Shown here: piece by piece, positions 16,108 through 25,977 of the stretch
Layout of the letters: the number at the start of each line of letters is the position of its first letter
How positions within the stretch are numbered: the first letter of the stretch is position 1
NCBI GenBank assembly: GCA_034670145.1
Contig: JAXMOA010000004.1
Coordinates: 124,001 to 188,000, forward strand
Length of the DNA stretch: 64,000 nt
DNA from: HXMU1420-2 sp034670145
GTDB lineage: Bacteria; Pseudomonadota; Alphaproteobacteria; Rhodobacterales; Rhodobacteraceae
Direction of reading: 5' to 3'
Notes under the pieces: generated by a model
What the model was told of the DNA's origin: nothing
Seen by the model: the letters and a program-made list of their open reading frames with translations, nothing else
Databases searched by the model: none
Made by a program: the position numbers and the translations under genes

Positions 16108-16491
16108 TTAACTGCGTTGGTCCAGCGCCGGTGAGCAAAAAACCAGCCGATTTCCGAAAGGATCGCGGATCACCATGTCGTCATAACCCCAGACCTGACG
16201 CTCGACACCGGGGCGGGCATGTTTGTAGCGTTTGGCATTCAGGGCAAAGGCATAGCCGCGTACATCGGTCATTTCGATCCGAAGGGCCGCCCCCGGGCTG
16301 GCGTCATTGTGGTGTTCGGACAAATGCAGCATGCAATCGCCCATTTCCAGCCCCAGATAGAGCGGCAAGTCCGGCTCTGGCCGGTGCTCGAAAGTCACGG
16401 TAAACCCCAGAAAATCAACGTAAAATTCGCGTGCCTTGGCCTCGTCAAAGCTGCGCAGAATCGGAATCGGAGGATAAAATTTCGACACCAT
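16108..16491 (-). CDS. glyoxalase/bleomycin-resistance (VOC) family protein
   Basis: This 127-residue protein resembles bleomycin-resistance-type VOC proteins: PIPILRSFDEAKAREFYVDFLGFTV at the N-terminus, a middle LYLGLEMGDCMLHLSEHH, and DDMVIRDPFGNRLVF at the C-terminus. The paired beta-alpha-beta-beta-beta modules are evident. Members bind ligands such as bleomycin or act as metal-dependent lyases or dioxygenases; which applies here cannot be told. It lies upstream of nuoA on the same strand, without obvious functional connection. Confidence 0.85.
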   Translation of the reverse strand: MVSKFYPPIPILRSFDEAKAREFYVDFLGFTVTFEHRPEPDLPLYLGLEMGDCMLHLSEHHNDASPGAALRIEMTDVRGYAFALNAKRYKHARPGVERQVWGYDDMVIRDPFGNRLVFCSPALDQRS

Positions 16492-16648
16492 GCTTTTAGA
16501 TTAGCCCGCCCCCGGGAAGCTGTCATCAAAAGAGACGGCCGGGGGCGAATTTACCAAAAACAGTCTGACGGCTGCCGATTCCCTGCGCAGCGCGGGCCAA
16601 GGAATGTGCAGGCCGGCAGGGTTTTGAGCCTCTGCCGGTCCGGTTCGT

Positions 16649-17854
16649 CTACTCAGCCGCCAACGGCAGGCTGATTATGTCGACGCCATGCTGCAACAAC
16701 AGCCGCTCCATCCCGCGACGAAAGGCGTTTTCGTCGAATTTGGCCGCATGATCCACGATTTGCGACGCATCCAGATGCTCCAGGCCCTCGGCCTCGAACT
16801 GTTGCACCGCATTCACCAGGCCATCCACGCTTTGGTCGTGAAACAGCAGGCCCGTCTTGCCGTCGACAACCGTGTCCAACGCCCCACCGCGGCCATATGC
16901 GATGACAGGACGGCCAGATGCCATTGCCTCGACCGGCAGAATGCCGAAGTCTTCCTCTCCGGGGAAGATCAAGGCCTTGCAGGCCGCCAGATAGCGGCGC
17001 AGCTTGTCAAAGCTGACATGACCCAGGAAGCGGATATTGCGATTGGCGGTCTTGGCCAGGGCGCGCTCTGTCTTGCCCGGTCCGCCGATTATGAACAGCG
17101 GCTTGTCCAGGCGATTGAACGCTTCGATCGCGATATCGGGGCGTTTGTAGGGGGCCAGCTCTCCAGCCCAGAGATAGAACTCCCCCCGGTTTTCGGCCGC
17201 GATAGGGTTGAAATCTTCGACGGCGACCGGCGGGTGAACCACCTGCGCATCGCGACGCCAGTATTTGTTGATGCGGTCGGCCACATGGTTGGAATTGGCC
17301 GCGAACCCATCAACGCGCGTGGCGCTGACCACATCCCAGGTGCGCAGTTCATGCGCCATTTTTGGCATCAACTGCCGCGCGACGGTCCCGGCGGAGTCGC
17401 GATAGACGTGGTATTGATCCCAAATGTAGCGCATGGGCGAATGGCAGTAGCAGACATGCGTGGCGTCCGGCGCGGCGATCACACCTTTGGCGGGCCCGGC
17501 CTCGGAGGAGATGACCAGATCAAAACCGGTCAGATCAATCTCTTCCAGCGCGCGGGGCATCATCGGCAGGTATTTTTGATAGAGCCGAGGCGCCATCGGC
17601 AGTTTCGCGATGGAAGTCGTGTGCACCTTATGGCGGCGGATGGTCGGCGATACCTTTTCCGGCACGTAAACATGCGTAAAGATTTCAGCGTCCGGGAACA
17701 TCCGGCAAAGGGCCTCGAGCACCTTTTCCCCACCGCGCATCCCGACAAGCCAATAGTGAATGATGGCAACACGCATTGGGGGTCTGCCACGACCCAGCGC
17801 AGGCTGATTCAGGCGACCTGCACTGCGATCCAAGGACAATAAATCATGAATCAT
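16649..17854 (-). CDS. GT4 family glycosyltransferase (WbaZ-like)
   Basis: This retaining glycosyltransferase of GT-B fold has 401 residues. The catalytic domain begins at residue 27 with MRVAIIHYWLVGMRGGEKVLE and includes VCYCHSPMRYIWDQY and the EX7E motif (E301 to E309 in GEEDFGILPVEA). It probably adds a mannose- or similar sugar to the lipid-linked repeat unit. The ATG at 17854 has AAGGA upstream and overlaps the end of the co-polymerase gene by 11 bp, so coupling is likely; an internal ATG at 17776 matches the domain start. Either start is possible. Confidence 0.88.
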   Translation of the reverse strand: MIHDLLSLDRSAGRLNQPALGRGRPPMRVAIIHYWLVGMRGGEKVLEALCRMFPDAEIFTHVYVPEKVSPTIRRHKVHTTSIAKLPMAPRLYQKYLPMMPRALEEIDLTGFDLVISSEAGPAKGVIAAPDATHVCYCHSPMRYIWDQYHVYRDSAGTVARQLMPKMAHELRTWDVVSATRVDGFAANSNHVADRINKYWRRDAQVVHPPVAVEDFNPIAAENRGEFYLWAGELAPYKRPDIAIEAFNRLDKPLFIIGGPGKTERALAKTANRNIRFLGHVSFDKLRRYLAACKALIFPGEEDFGILPVEAMASGRPVIAYGRGGALDTVVDGKTGLLFHDQSVDGLVNAVQQFEAEGLEHLDASQIVDHAAKFDENAFRRGMERLLLQHGVDIISLPLAAE

Positions 17855-20051
17855 AGGAGTATCCTTCGGAATAGGGATCAGGGCTCTTTTTCGTGTCGAT
17901 TTTGTTGAGGATCAGACCGGAAACAGGCAGGCCCGCGTCCGCCAATTGCCCCAGAGCGTCCTGCACGGCAGCGCGGGGCGTATCATCGGCAGAAACCAGG
18001 AAAACACGGTTGTCGACGGTTTCGGCAATGATCATCGTGTCAGAAACGGCCAGCATGGCAGGCGCGTCTACAATGACAAAGTCATAGACCCGGGTCAGCT
18101 CGGCGATGAGCGGGCGCAGCCACACGGTGTCCAGTTCATCCGCCGCCTCGGGGCGTGCGACCTTGGCCGCAATCACGTCAAACCCTGCCTCTTCGGAGTG
18201 ATAGATAATATCGGGCAATTCGGCGGTACCGGCGATGAAGTCGGTGAAATCCTGCGTCATTGGCAGCCCCAGGGCCTGCTGCAAACGGGGGCGGCGCAAG
18301 TCGCAGTCGATGATGATGGTGGTGCGCCCTGCCATGGCCGCCATTTGGGCCAGGGCCAGGCTGGTGGTGGTTTTGCCTTCGCCCGGAGCCGAAGACATCA
18401 GCATCACACTTTGCGCCCGCTCCTCGCCACTGCGCATCAGAATGGAGGTTCTGAGCTGGCGAATGCGTTCTGCGAAACGGCTATAGGGGTTTGCCCGCAA
18501 ATCCGCGAGCGCCGCTTTGGCGTCGGTCCACTGCGCCAAAGGCACCGCAGCCAATACGGACCGGCCGGTTTCGGATTCGAGTTCACGTCCGGTGCGGAAG
18601 GTCTGGACCGTCATCTCGTTGAAGAACACCCAGATGACCATAAAGGTCGCCCCGGCAAACACGCCCAGCACGGCAAGCATCTTGCTTTTGGGCGCAGAGG
18701 GTTTGCGTGGCAGAACCGCCTGTTCAACCATTTTGGCGTCGGCCTGTTGCAACTGGCGTTGGGTCCGGGCCTCGGTTGCGCGGGTCAGCAAGCCTTCGTA
18801 GGTGCTGCGGGCGGCTGAGGCTTCGCGCTCCAACTGACGCAGGCCCAGGCGGTTCTGGGAAATCTGAACGATCCGTTCCTGAAGCTCTGAGATGCTTTGG
18901 GTCAGGCTCTCTTCGCGGATGCGGGCAATTTCCAGTTCGCTGCGACGTTGGGCCAGAACGCTGTTAACCTCGACCTGCATGGCCCCGGCGATATCGGCGA
19001 GTTCCTGGCGGATTTTCACGCGGCGGTCCTGATCCTTGTCATAGGTCCGCGCCCAGACGGCATCCTGCTGGCGCAGGGTCAGAGCCTGGGCCCGCAGCCC
19101 TTGCAGGGCCAGCGTGTCAACGATCAAAGCCGCTGCTTCCATGCCTTGGGCGTCGATCACTTGATTCAATTGTTCCAGGCGCGCCTCGGCCTCGACCCGT
19201 TCGGCGCGGGCCTGGATCAGCTGGCTGGTCAGATTGGCCAATTGCTGAGAGGCATTGTCGAGCGTGCCGCCATCCATGATCAAGGCCTCGGCCTGAAAGC
19301 GGGAAACGGCGGCTTCGGCGGCTTCGACTTCGCCGCGCAGCACATCAAGCCGCTCTTCGAGCCAGCCTGTGGCCCGCTCTACAGCGGACTGCCGGGCACC
19401 CAATTGGCTGTCGATGTAGGTCAGCGCGACGGCATTGGCGACCTCTTTGGCGGCCAGCGGGTCTTCGGATTGGACCTTGATGGCCATCACGTATGACGAT
19501 GGTTCATTATACACGGTCAGCTTGCTGCGGACCGTGCCAACCAGGCGCTCTTTGCGTCTGGCCGCGGCGGCCTCTGGGGTGAGGACCGGGCTGGTTTTGT
19601 TGGAAAGCACCGACGTGATCGAGGATTTGATCCGCGATGTCAGCGACTTGGGTTTGAGCGCGGGATCAATGCGATCAAGCATGTCCGGCGCCATCGAGTC
19701 GACCACAGCGCCGAGCAGAATGTTGGAGCGCAGCACCGCCAATTCACCGTTTACCACGGATTCCGACGCATCCAGATCCGACAGCAGTTGGCTGCCAGTG
19801 ACGATCTGCACCTTGCGGGGGTCCAACATGACCTTGGCATAGGCGGTGTAGGTTGGGGTGATCAGGCTGACCAATGCAAAAACCAGCACGCCCACCGCAA
19901 TCGCAGCGATGGCAATTTTCAACCGTGCCTTCCACAAAGTGCGCAAGAGCGCCCGCACGTCCACCGCATCTGCATCCGGCAAACGCCCGGACATGCCGAT
20001 TGGCAGAGCCCTGTGGGCCAAGGCATCAAATGGTGCCGTTCTGCTGTTCAT
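17844..20051 (-). CDS. Wzc-type polysaccharide co-polymerase with tyrosine autokinase domain
   Basis: This 735-residue inner-membrane protein is predicted to control chain length and export of exopolysaccharide. An N-terminal Wzz domain with a helix near residues 45-68 (IAAIAVGVLVFALVSL) is followed by long coiled-coil segments (about 225-455), a second helix (LAVLGVFAGATFMVIWVF), and a cytoplasmic BY-kinase. The kinase shows APGEGKTT (Walker A) and TIIIDCDLRRPR (Walker A'). The tail DPYSEGYSYDS has three tyrosines for autophosphorylation. The ATG at 20051 has AGGAAA upstream; an earlier in-frame start is less likely. No Wza-type outer-membrane exporter gene is nearby. Confidence 0.92.
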   Translation of the reverse strand: MNSRTAPFDALAHRALPIGMSGRLPDADAVDVRALLRTLWKARLKIAIAAIAVGVLVFALVSLITPTYTAYAKVMLDPRKVQIVTGSQLLSDLDASESVVNGELAVLRSNILLGAVVDSMAPDMLDRIDPALKPKSLTSRIKSSITSVLSNKTSPVLTPEAAAARRKERLVGTVRSKLTVYNEPSSYVMAIKVQSEDPLAAKEVANAVALTYIDSQLGARQSAVERATGWLEERLDVLRGEVEAAEAAVSRFQAEALIMDGGTLDNASQQLANLTSQLIQARAERVEAEARLEQLNQVIDAQGMEAAALIVDTLALQGLRAQALTLRQQDAVWARTYDKDQDRRVKIRQELADIAGAMQVEVNSVLAQRRSELEIARIREESLTQSISELQERIVQISQNRLGLRQLEREASAARSTYEGLLTRATEARTQRQLQQADAKMVEQAVLPRKPSAPKSKMLAVLGVFAGATFMVIWVFFNEMTVQTFRTGRELESETGRSVLAAVPLAQWTDAKAALADLRANPYSRFAERIRQLRTSILMRSGEERAQSVMLMSSAPGEGKTTTSLALAQMAAMAGRTTIIIDCDLRRPRLQQALGLPMTQDFTDFIAGTAELPDIIYHSEEAGFDVIAAKVARPEAADELDTVWLRPLIAELTRVYDFVIVDAPAMLAVSDTMIIAETVDNRVFLVSADDTPRAAVQDALGQLADAGLPVSGLILNKIDTKKSPDPYSEGYSYDS

Positions 20052-20189
20052 GCGGGTTTTCCTAAGCTGCTGAGCCGGTTGGGGGTTGGATCGAAAATTT
20101 GTCAAACTGTGTCCAATCCATGTCAGATGCGGGGACCGAATGTGTCAAATGATTGGCTCAAACCTGCCCGATGGGGGGCCTGTGGCGAA

Positions 20190-20216
20190 ACAATGGAGAG
20201 GCAACCTCTCGATTGT
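20190..20216. repeat. inverted repeat in divergent exopolysaccharide promoter region
   Basis: ACAATGGAGAGG and CCTCTCGATTGT form a 12-bp dyad (one mismatch) with a 3-nt centre. A second perfect dyad, TTTGATT-TCAG-AATCAAA, lies at 20247-20264. Both are in the 290-bp gap between the divergently transcribed co-polymerase and polymerase genes, so they are candidate operators or leader hairpins. Two TGTCAAA direct repeats are also present (near 20100 and 20140). Confidence 0.5.
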
Positions 20217-20341
20217 TCGCTTGTGGTCGTCGATTCGGTCGCTTGGTTTGATTTCAGAATCAAAGCCTGCGTTTCTGCATGAGACAGCGCGGCGGATTCG
20301 TACTCTGCTTGCCTCTTCTTCTATGCCGGATCAAAGCCAAC

Positions 20342-21796
20342 ATGCAAATCGTGCCCAGCACAATCATTGCTCTGATCGCCATTTTCGCCTTGTTGCGGAA
20401 AGGGCCGCATGCGGGGTTTTGGGTGTTTATGGCGCTGACCCCATTGGGGGCGGCGGCAGCATTCAACCTGCCCGCCGTGGGCGGCGCATCCATCATGGTC
20501 GGGCAACTGGCCATTGTTGCCGTTTTTTGCATTTTGTGCCTGACCCATGGCGGCCTGGACCGGCTGACAGGCAGCATGCGCCCCGGCCAGCCCGGCTTTT
20601 GGGTGGCGCTGGTTCTGCTTTACTGTGTGTTTTCCGCGCTTTTTGCCCCACGTATTTTTCAGGGGGCAACGGATGTTTTCAGCATCGCGCGCAGTGCCAA
20701 CAAGATGGGGATCATTTCAAACCCGCTGCGCCCGACGAATGGCAACATCACACAGCTTTTTGCGCTGATCCTGTCGATGCTGTCGTTTTTTGCCTTTGCG
20801 GCTGTTTTCCGGGTCAATCCGGATCGATCGGCCGTGATCAAGGCGATGGCGGCGGCGACGATCGTGCATGTGACGCTGGGCTGGCTGGATGTGATCAGCC
20901 ATGCGGTGGGCGCGCATTGGCTGCTGGATCCGATCAGAACCGCAAACTACGCGATACTGGATGACCACCGCATGATCGGGCTCAAGCGGATGGTGGGCGG
21001 GTTTGCCGAAGCCTCTGCATATGGTCAGTTTTCCGTCGGGCTGTTCGCTTTTTGGCTGGTCATCTGGCTGACGGGTCCGACTGAACCCAAACACCGCTGG
21101 TTGCTGGTGCTGTCATTGGTGGCGGTGTTGCGGTCGACCTCTTCCGGGGCCTATGTTTCTTTGGTGATTTTCCTGCTGTTGATCGGCGGCTGGCTGCTGG
21201 CGCGCAGTTTGCGCCGTCGGATGGAGCGGCGTCTGGTGTTCATCTGCTTGCTGGGGATGGTCGGGTTATGGGTTTGTGCCGTGGCCATGTTTGGCGCCTA
21301 TCATTTCTCGTCCGGGTTCAGCGCGTTTATTGATCGGTCCCTGCTGACGAAAATGGACTCGAGCTCGGGTATTGAGCGGATGAGCTGGAACGCGCAGGCG
21401 ATGCGGAACTTTCTGGACACCGGGTTGATGGGGGCTGGCCTGGGCAGTGTGCGGGCGTCCAACTGGCTAGTGGCGGCGTTGGGCAGTTTGGGGCTGGTGG
21501 GCACGTTTTTGTATTTCGGGGTCATCACCTCTTTGATGCGGGCCGGGCGATCTGTGCAGGATCAGGCGACCTACCACACCATCATCGCGCTCAAGGCGGC
21601 CTGTCTGGGGTTGTTCCTGAACGATCTGCTGACGGCGGCCTCTCCGGTTCCGAATGTGTTGCTGGCGACGATGGCAGGGGCTTTGACCGGGCTGGCGCGT
21701 GGCAGCGAGATCAAGGCCAGCCTGAAAAACGTCCGAAACCAGGCCCTTACCCGGAACAGGGCCATTGGCAGACGCAAGGTGATAGTGGCAGAATGA
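20342..21796 (+). CDS. Wzy/O-antigen-ligase-like polysaccharide polymerase
   Basis: This 484-residue integral membrane protein has about ten to twelve hydrophobic helices and one large hydrophilic loop. The loop carries RMVGGFAEASAYGQF and a later GIERMSWNAQAMRNFLDTGLMGAGLGSVRASN segment, typical of the Wzy_C/O-antigen ligase superfamily. It probably polymerises lipid-linked repeat units at the periplasmic face. The ATG at 20342 begins directly at the first helix; longer frames add a non-conserved leader. It overlaps the next gene by 4 bp (ATGA), so the two are co-translated. Confidence 0.85.
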   Translation: MQIVPSTIIALIAIFALLRKGPHAGFWVFMALTPLGAAAAFNLPAVGGASIMVGQLAIVAVFCILCLTHGGLDRLTGSMRPGQPGFWVALVLLYCVFSALFAPRIFQGATDVFSIARSANKMGIISNPLRPTNGNITQLFALILSMLSFFAFAAVFRVNPDRSAVIKAMAAATIVHVTLGWLDVISHAVGAHWLLDPIRTANYAILDDHRMIGLKRMVGGFAEASAYGQFSVGLFAFWLVIWLTGPTEPKHRWLLVLSLVAVLRSTSSGAYVSLVIFLLLIGGWLLARSLRRRMERRLVFICLLGMVGLWVCAVAMFGAYHFSSGFSAFIDRSLLTKMDSSSGIERMSWNAQAMRNFLDTGLMGAGLGSVRASNWLVAALGSLGLVGTFLYFGVITSLMRAGRSVQDQATYHTIIALKAACLGLFLNDLLTAASPVPNVLLATMAGALTGLARGSEIKASLKNVRNQALTRNRAIGRRKVIVAE

Positions 21797-23469
21797 TCAG
21801 TCGGTTTGGGGCCTTGGGCCTGTCTGTTTGGGCGGCGCTGGCTGGCCCGGTCGAGGCTCAGATCCAGGGCATCGCGCCACCCCGCCTGGGGGCTGCTTCG
21901 AATTTCGGGCAGGCCTGGAACCCCGAGATGATGCAGGCCGCGCGCAGTTTGCCGGTGACCGATCTGCGTGATGCGGTCTATTGGCGGGACATCGAGCAGG
22001 CCGATGGCAGCTATGTTTTTGACGGTCTGCGCGAAACCTGGCCGGATCTGCTGTCCGAGTTTGGTGCGGGCATGAGCCTGACGGTGAACAACGGCAACCC
22101 CAGATGGGACGACGGAGAGACCCCCTACAGCCCGGAGGCCGTGGCCGCGTTTGCGAGTTTCGCGGCGGCGGCGACGCAACGGTTTGATGCGATCCATACT
22201 GTTGAGGTCGGCAATGAAATGAACAGCGCCACGTTTGTGTCCGGCCCCGGCTGGGACACGGATTTGGTGACGCGCGCGCAATCCTACACCGCGTTGCTGG
22301 CCGAGACGGCGCGGGCTGTGCGGGCTGTGCGCCCGGATGTGCGGATTTTGGGCGGGGCCGCGCATTCTGTATCGCTGACCTGGTTTCGGGCCCTGTTTGA
22401 GGCCGGCGCAGGCGAACATATGGACGCCATGGTGGTGCACCCCTACGGCATAGCGCCCGAGCAGCTGGGCGCCCAGTTGCGGCTGTTGCGCGCCCTGCCC
22501 GGTGCCGGGGCCCTGCCAATCGAGGTGACCGAATTCGGGCATACAGACCCAAAGGTCGCCCCGGCTTATCTATTGAAAAGTTACTGCCAGATGGCCCTGA
22601 ACGGGGTCGACCGGGTGATCTGGTACCCGCTCAACCCGCGTGGTGATGACCTGGTGGCGTTGGTCGGGGCCGATGGCACTGTGACCGAGGTTGGAAAGAC
22701 CTATCAAATTCTGGATGAGTTGCGCCAAAAGGGGCCGATCGCCGGCTTTGCGCCCGACCCGTTCACTTATGGGTGTCAGTTTGGCGCAAATCACCTGATC
22801 CTGTGGGGAGAGCCGCGCCGGATCACTGTGAGCGATGCCGTGATCGTTCAGGACCCGACCGGAGGGTTTGTCGCCCCAAGCAACCTGGCTCTGTCGATGG
22901 ATCGGCCGCTGATCCTGTCCTCGTCAGAGGATCTGGCCGGATTGGTGACCCTGGCCCCGCAAACCATTCTGGCCGACAGCGTGCATCAATTCGCCTTTGA
23001 CGGTCACGACGATCCTTTTGAGCGGCGGGTCAAATCCGAAAACGATGGCGCCTTGTTGGAGCTGCGGCCGGGTCAGGAAAAGAATGGCGCGCCCTGGAGC
23101 CCCTATTTGGGCAGCAGCTGGGACGGTCTGTTGCGGGCGGGGCCGACCTGGGTGCTGCCATCGGCGCCCAGCGGCGGGCCGTTGAGCGTGATGTATCGCT
23201 ATCAGGCAAAAGCCCGCATGACAGCCGAGGCCGTGGTCGAGGTTGCGCCTTCGCCTGACAGCGTTGATGGGGTGACTTTGACCATTACAGCGGCCGGAAA
23301 GACGCTGTTTTCCGGGCATATTGACGGGCCGCAGCGCATTGGCCCCCTGCCCTTTTCCTTGCGACGCCGCAGGGCATTGGAGGTGACGGTTGACCCGGGC
23401 GAGACATCTCGGGGCGATGTGACCCGTTTGCAGGTAACATTGCGCCAGCCCGGCTCGTCAGATCCGTGA
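21793..23469 (+). CDS. secreted clan-A glycoside hydrolase (GH39/GH5-like)
   Basis: This 558-residue protein has a signal peptide (residues 1-22, ending GPVEA before QIQG). The (beta/alpha)8 catalytic domain shows the acid/base in VEVGNEMNS (N141-E142) and a likely nucleophile in IEVTEFGH (E247), as expected for clan GH-A enzymes. A beta-rich C-terminal part follows from about residue 300. It probably trims or cleaves the exopolysaccharide in the periplasm or outside. It is coupled to the polymerase gene by a 4-bp overlap, and its 3' end overlaps the convergent pyruvyl transferase gene by 12 bp. Confidence 0.85.
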   Translation: MISRFGALGLSVWAALAGPVEAQIQGIAPPRLGAASNFGQAWNPEMMQAARSLPVTDLRDAVYWRDIEQADGSYVFDGLRETWPDLLSEFGAGMSLTVNNGNPRWDDGETPYSPEAVAAFASFAAAATQRFDAIHTVEVGNEMNSATFVSGPGWDTDLVTRAQSYTALLAETARAVRAVRPDVRILGGAAHSVSLTWFRALFEAGAGEHMDAMVVHPYGIAPEQLGAQLRLLRALPGAGALPIEVTEFGHTDPKVAPAYLLKSYCQMALNGVDRVIWYPLNPRGDDLVALVGADGTVTEVGKTYQILDELRQKGPIAGFAPDPFTYGCQFGANHLILWGEPRRITVSDAVIVQDPTGGFVAPSNLALSMDRPLILSSSEDLAGLVTLAPQTILADSVHQFAFDGHDDPFERRVKSENDGALLELRPGQEKNGAPWSPYLGSSWDGLLRAGPTWVLPSAPSGGPLSVMYRYQAKARMTAEAVVEVAPSPDSVDGVTLTITAAGKTLFSGHIDGPQRIGPLPFSLRRRRALEVTVDPGETSRGDVTRLQVTLRQPGSSDP

Positions 23470-24657
23470 CAGAAGCTGATCAATTGCGGCCCAGGTCTCT
23501 GCGGTAACACGGTCATGGGTGTCACGCGCCACTCCGGTGGCGATGGCGGCTTCGGCCCGGTCGGCGACAGTTTCCGGCGTGGCCTGCGCCTGACCGACGA
23601 ACCAGTCCGAGGCGTCAATCGAGGCAAAGAAACTATCCAGTTTGCGATCCCACCCCAACCCAACGGTGGGGATTTGGTAGGAATAGGCCACGATACAGGC
23701 ATGCATGCGATGGGCAATCACCGCCTGGCAGGGGCGGATCAGCTGGGCCAGTTCCGTTGGCGTTTCCGGTGGTGAGGCGACTGCGACCTGACCATGTGCA
23801 ATCAGCGCCTGAATCTCGGGCGCACTGGCGACGTCGCCCACGGCCGCGCGGTCCTCTGCCGCGCCATTGCAAAACAGCATGACCCGATGGCCACGCCCAG
23901 CCAGCACCGAGGTCAACGCGATGAAATATCCCAGCCCCTCGGTTCCGGCGCCAACAACCGCGGTGTCAGAATGATAGCTGAGCAGTTTGGGCGCGGTGAT
24001 ACATAGAGCGATCTGTTCTCTGCGTTCGGGCGCGGGCCCATAGCAGGCGGCAGCCAGCAAACCCGGGTCACGGACCAGGTTGGGCATCGGGCGAGGCTTT
24101 TGCCTGCCTGCTGCGGGCCGCGCTGCTGTCTGCGCCTTCCAGTGTTCGATGGACAGGCCATCGCGCAGCCCGATGCCGCGCAGGTCCGTGTCAAAAACAG
24201 TTTCAAAGAGCTGCGTGCCCCGAGACGACCAATTGCCTGATACCCCGGCAGCATGGATGACCGCAGGCACGCCTGTGCGACGCAGCAAATCCGAGACATG
24301 GGCGATTTTTGTGCAGAAATTCAGATCCGCGTCCGAAAAGATCTGGCCACCGCCGATCACGGCCAGATCCGCGCCCTCCAGCGCCGCCAGCCAGTCAGGC
24401 GCCACCCGGTTCAGCATTCGGGTCAGCCGTGCCTCGACCAGACGGCCACGCAAACCGGGCGGCATCATCCCCAACAGGCGCAGCAGCAACAGGCGATTGC
24501 CGACGACCACATCGCCGAACCCGCTGCGCCCGGAAATATCAATGGTTTCAAACTGAGCATCGGCCCGGCGCGTCTGGATCGCGTTGCCAAGGGTTTCGGA
24601 AATGATCCCGTCGCCGACATTTGGGCTGTAGTGCAGTCCGAATTGAACAATTTTCAT
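23458..24657 (-). CDS. polysaccharide pyruvyl transferase family protein
   Basis: This 399-residue protein belongs to the PF04230 type, which transfers pyruvate from phosphoenolpyruvate to sugars as ketals. Typical features are QFGLHYSPNVGDGIISETLG at the N-terminus, DLAVIGGGQIFSD, and the C-terminal CQAVIAHRMHACIVAYSYQIPTVGLGWDRKLDSFF. Such pyruvylation gives exopolysaccharides acidic groups. It is convergent with, and overlaps by 12 bp, the glycoside hydrolase gene. Confidence 0.9.
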   Translation of the reverse strand: MKIVQFGLHYSPNVGDGIISETLGNAIQTRRADAQFETIDISGRSGFGDVVVGNRLLLLRLLGMMPPGLRGRLVEARLTRMLNRVAPDWLAALEGADLAVIGGGQIFSDADLNFCTKIAHVSDLLRRTGVPAVIHAAGVSGNWSSRGTQLFETVFDTDLRGIGLRDGLSIEHWKAQTAARPAAGRQKPRPMPNLVRDPGLLAAACYGPAPERREQIALCITAPKLLSYHSDTAVVGAGTEGLGYFIALTSVLAGRGHRVMLFCNGAAEDRAAVGDVASAPEIQALIAHGQVAVASPPETPTELAQLIRPCQAVIAHRMHACIVAYSYQIPTVGLGWDRKLDSFFASIDASDWFVGQAQATPETVADRAEAAIATGVARDTHDRVTAETWAAIDQLLSRI

Positions 24658-24758
24658 TTATTTGCCTTGCCCGCTAAAAAGAAGCGATTGCAATCGCCTC
24701 AAACCTGCCGCGTTGTTGGTATAGGGTATGGTTCAAATACGGGGAATGGGGCAATTCA

Positions 24759-25973
24759 ATGAGTTTGGACCGTGTGGTTGTGATCAACGACCTCAGTCAG
24801 GCCAAAGGAGGCGCAACGGGGCTGGCCCTGTTGTCTGCACGAGAGCTGAGCAAGATCGGCCTGGATGTCACCTATGTATGCGGTGATGCGGGGCACAAGG
24901 AGGGGGCGGGCGGTGCGGCTGTTGTGGCGGCTGGCAGTGCCGGACTGTTGCAACGCAATCCGCTGCATGCCGGGTTGCGCGGCGTCTATAACCCGGCGAC
25001 CCGCGATATGCTGCGCGACTACATCGCCAGGACGGATACCCCCGGAACGGTCTATCATCTGCACGGCTGGGCGCAGATCCTGTCGCCATCGGTGTTTGAT
25101 GCGCTGGCCCCCGTGGCGCAGCGGACGTTGATCCATGCGCATGATATGTTTCTGGCCTGCCCCAACGGTGTTTACATGGATTACCCGCACAACCAGGTCT
25201 GCACACGCACCCCGCTGAGCGCGGCCTGTCTGATGGCCCATTGCGACAAACGCAGTCGCCTGCACAAAGGGTGGCGGGTGATGCGTCAGCGCGCCGTGCG
25301 CCGGGCCTTTCGTCAGGATTTGCCCTGGGGTGGGATCATTGCGATCCACCCGGAAATGCAGCCACGCCTGGCGCGGGCCGGGTATCGCGACGATCTGTTT
25401 CATATCGTGCGCAACCCGGCTGAGCCATTTACGCAAACCCGGATCGAGGCAGAGGCAAACACCCGTCTGGCCTATGTCGGGCGGCTGGAAAAAGACAAGG
25501 GCGCGCTGGATCTGGCACAGGCCGCCGCCCGCACCGGCACAGAGGTGACCTTTGTCGGGGATGGTGCACTGCGCCCCGAATTGGAGAGGTCGCACCCCAA
25601 TATGCGCATAACCGGCTGGCAGGACCGCGACGCAATCGGCACATATTTGCGCGATGCGCGGGCACTGGTCATGCCATCGCGCCACCCAGAGCCATTTGCG
25701 CTGGTCCTGCCCGAAGCGATCCTGAGTGGTCTGCCTGTGGCCGTGGCAGACACGGCCCTTATGGCCCCCGAAATCGAGCGTTTGGAGCTGGGCGTGCGTT
25801 TCAACGTGTTTGACCCCCAATCACTGGACGCCGCCCTGAGAAAACTGCACGACATGCCCGAGCCAACGCTCAAAGACATGAGCCTGCGTGGGCAGGCTGC
25901 CCGCCTCGCGCTGGCCAATTCGACGCAAAGCTGGATCTCAGCGCTGATTGACCTGTACCGCGCCCGGGTCTGA
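24759..25973 (+). CDS. GT4 family glycosyltransferase
   Basis: This 404-residue GT-B glycosyltransferase has an N-terminal domain with VVVINDLSQAKGGATGLALLSARELS and LIHAHDMFLACPNG. In the C-terminal donor domain, RLAYVGRLEKDKGALDL leads to the EX7E-type motif PEPFALVLPEAILSGLPVA. It is expected to add one sugar to the lipid-linked repeat unit on the cytoplasmic side. Its stop lies 4 bp from the end of the convergent GT2 gene. Confidence 0.9.
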   Translation: MSLDRVVVINDLSQAKGGATGLALLSARELSKIGLDVTYVCGDAGHKEGAGGAAVVAAGSAGLLQRNPLHAGLRGVYNPATRDMLRDYIARTDTPGTVYHLHGWAQILSPSVFDALAPVAQRTLIHAHDMFLACPNGVYMDYPHNQVCTRTPLSAACLMAHCDKRSRLHKGWRVMRQRAVRRAFRQDLPWGGIIAIHPEMQPRLARAGYRDDLFHIVRNPAEPFTQTRIEAEANTRLAYVGRLEKDKGALDLAQAAARTGTEVTFVGDGALRPELERSHPNMRITGWQDRDAIGTYLRDARALVMPSRHPEPFALVLPEAILSGLPVAVADTALMAPEIERLELGVRFNVFDPQSLDAALRKLHDMPEPTLKDMSLRGQAARLALANSTQSWISALIDLYRARV

Positions 25974-25977
25974 GCGG

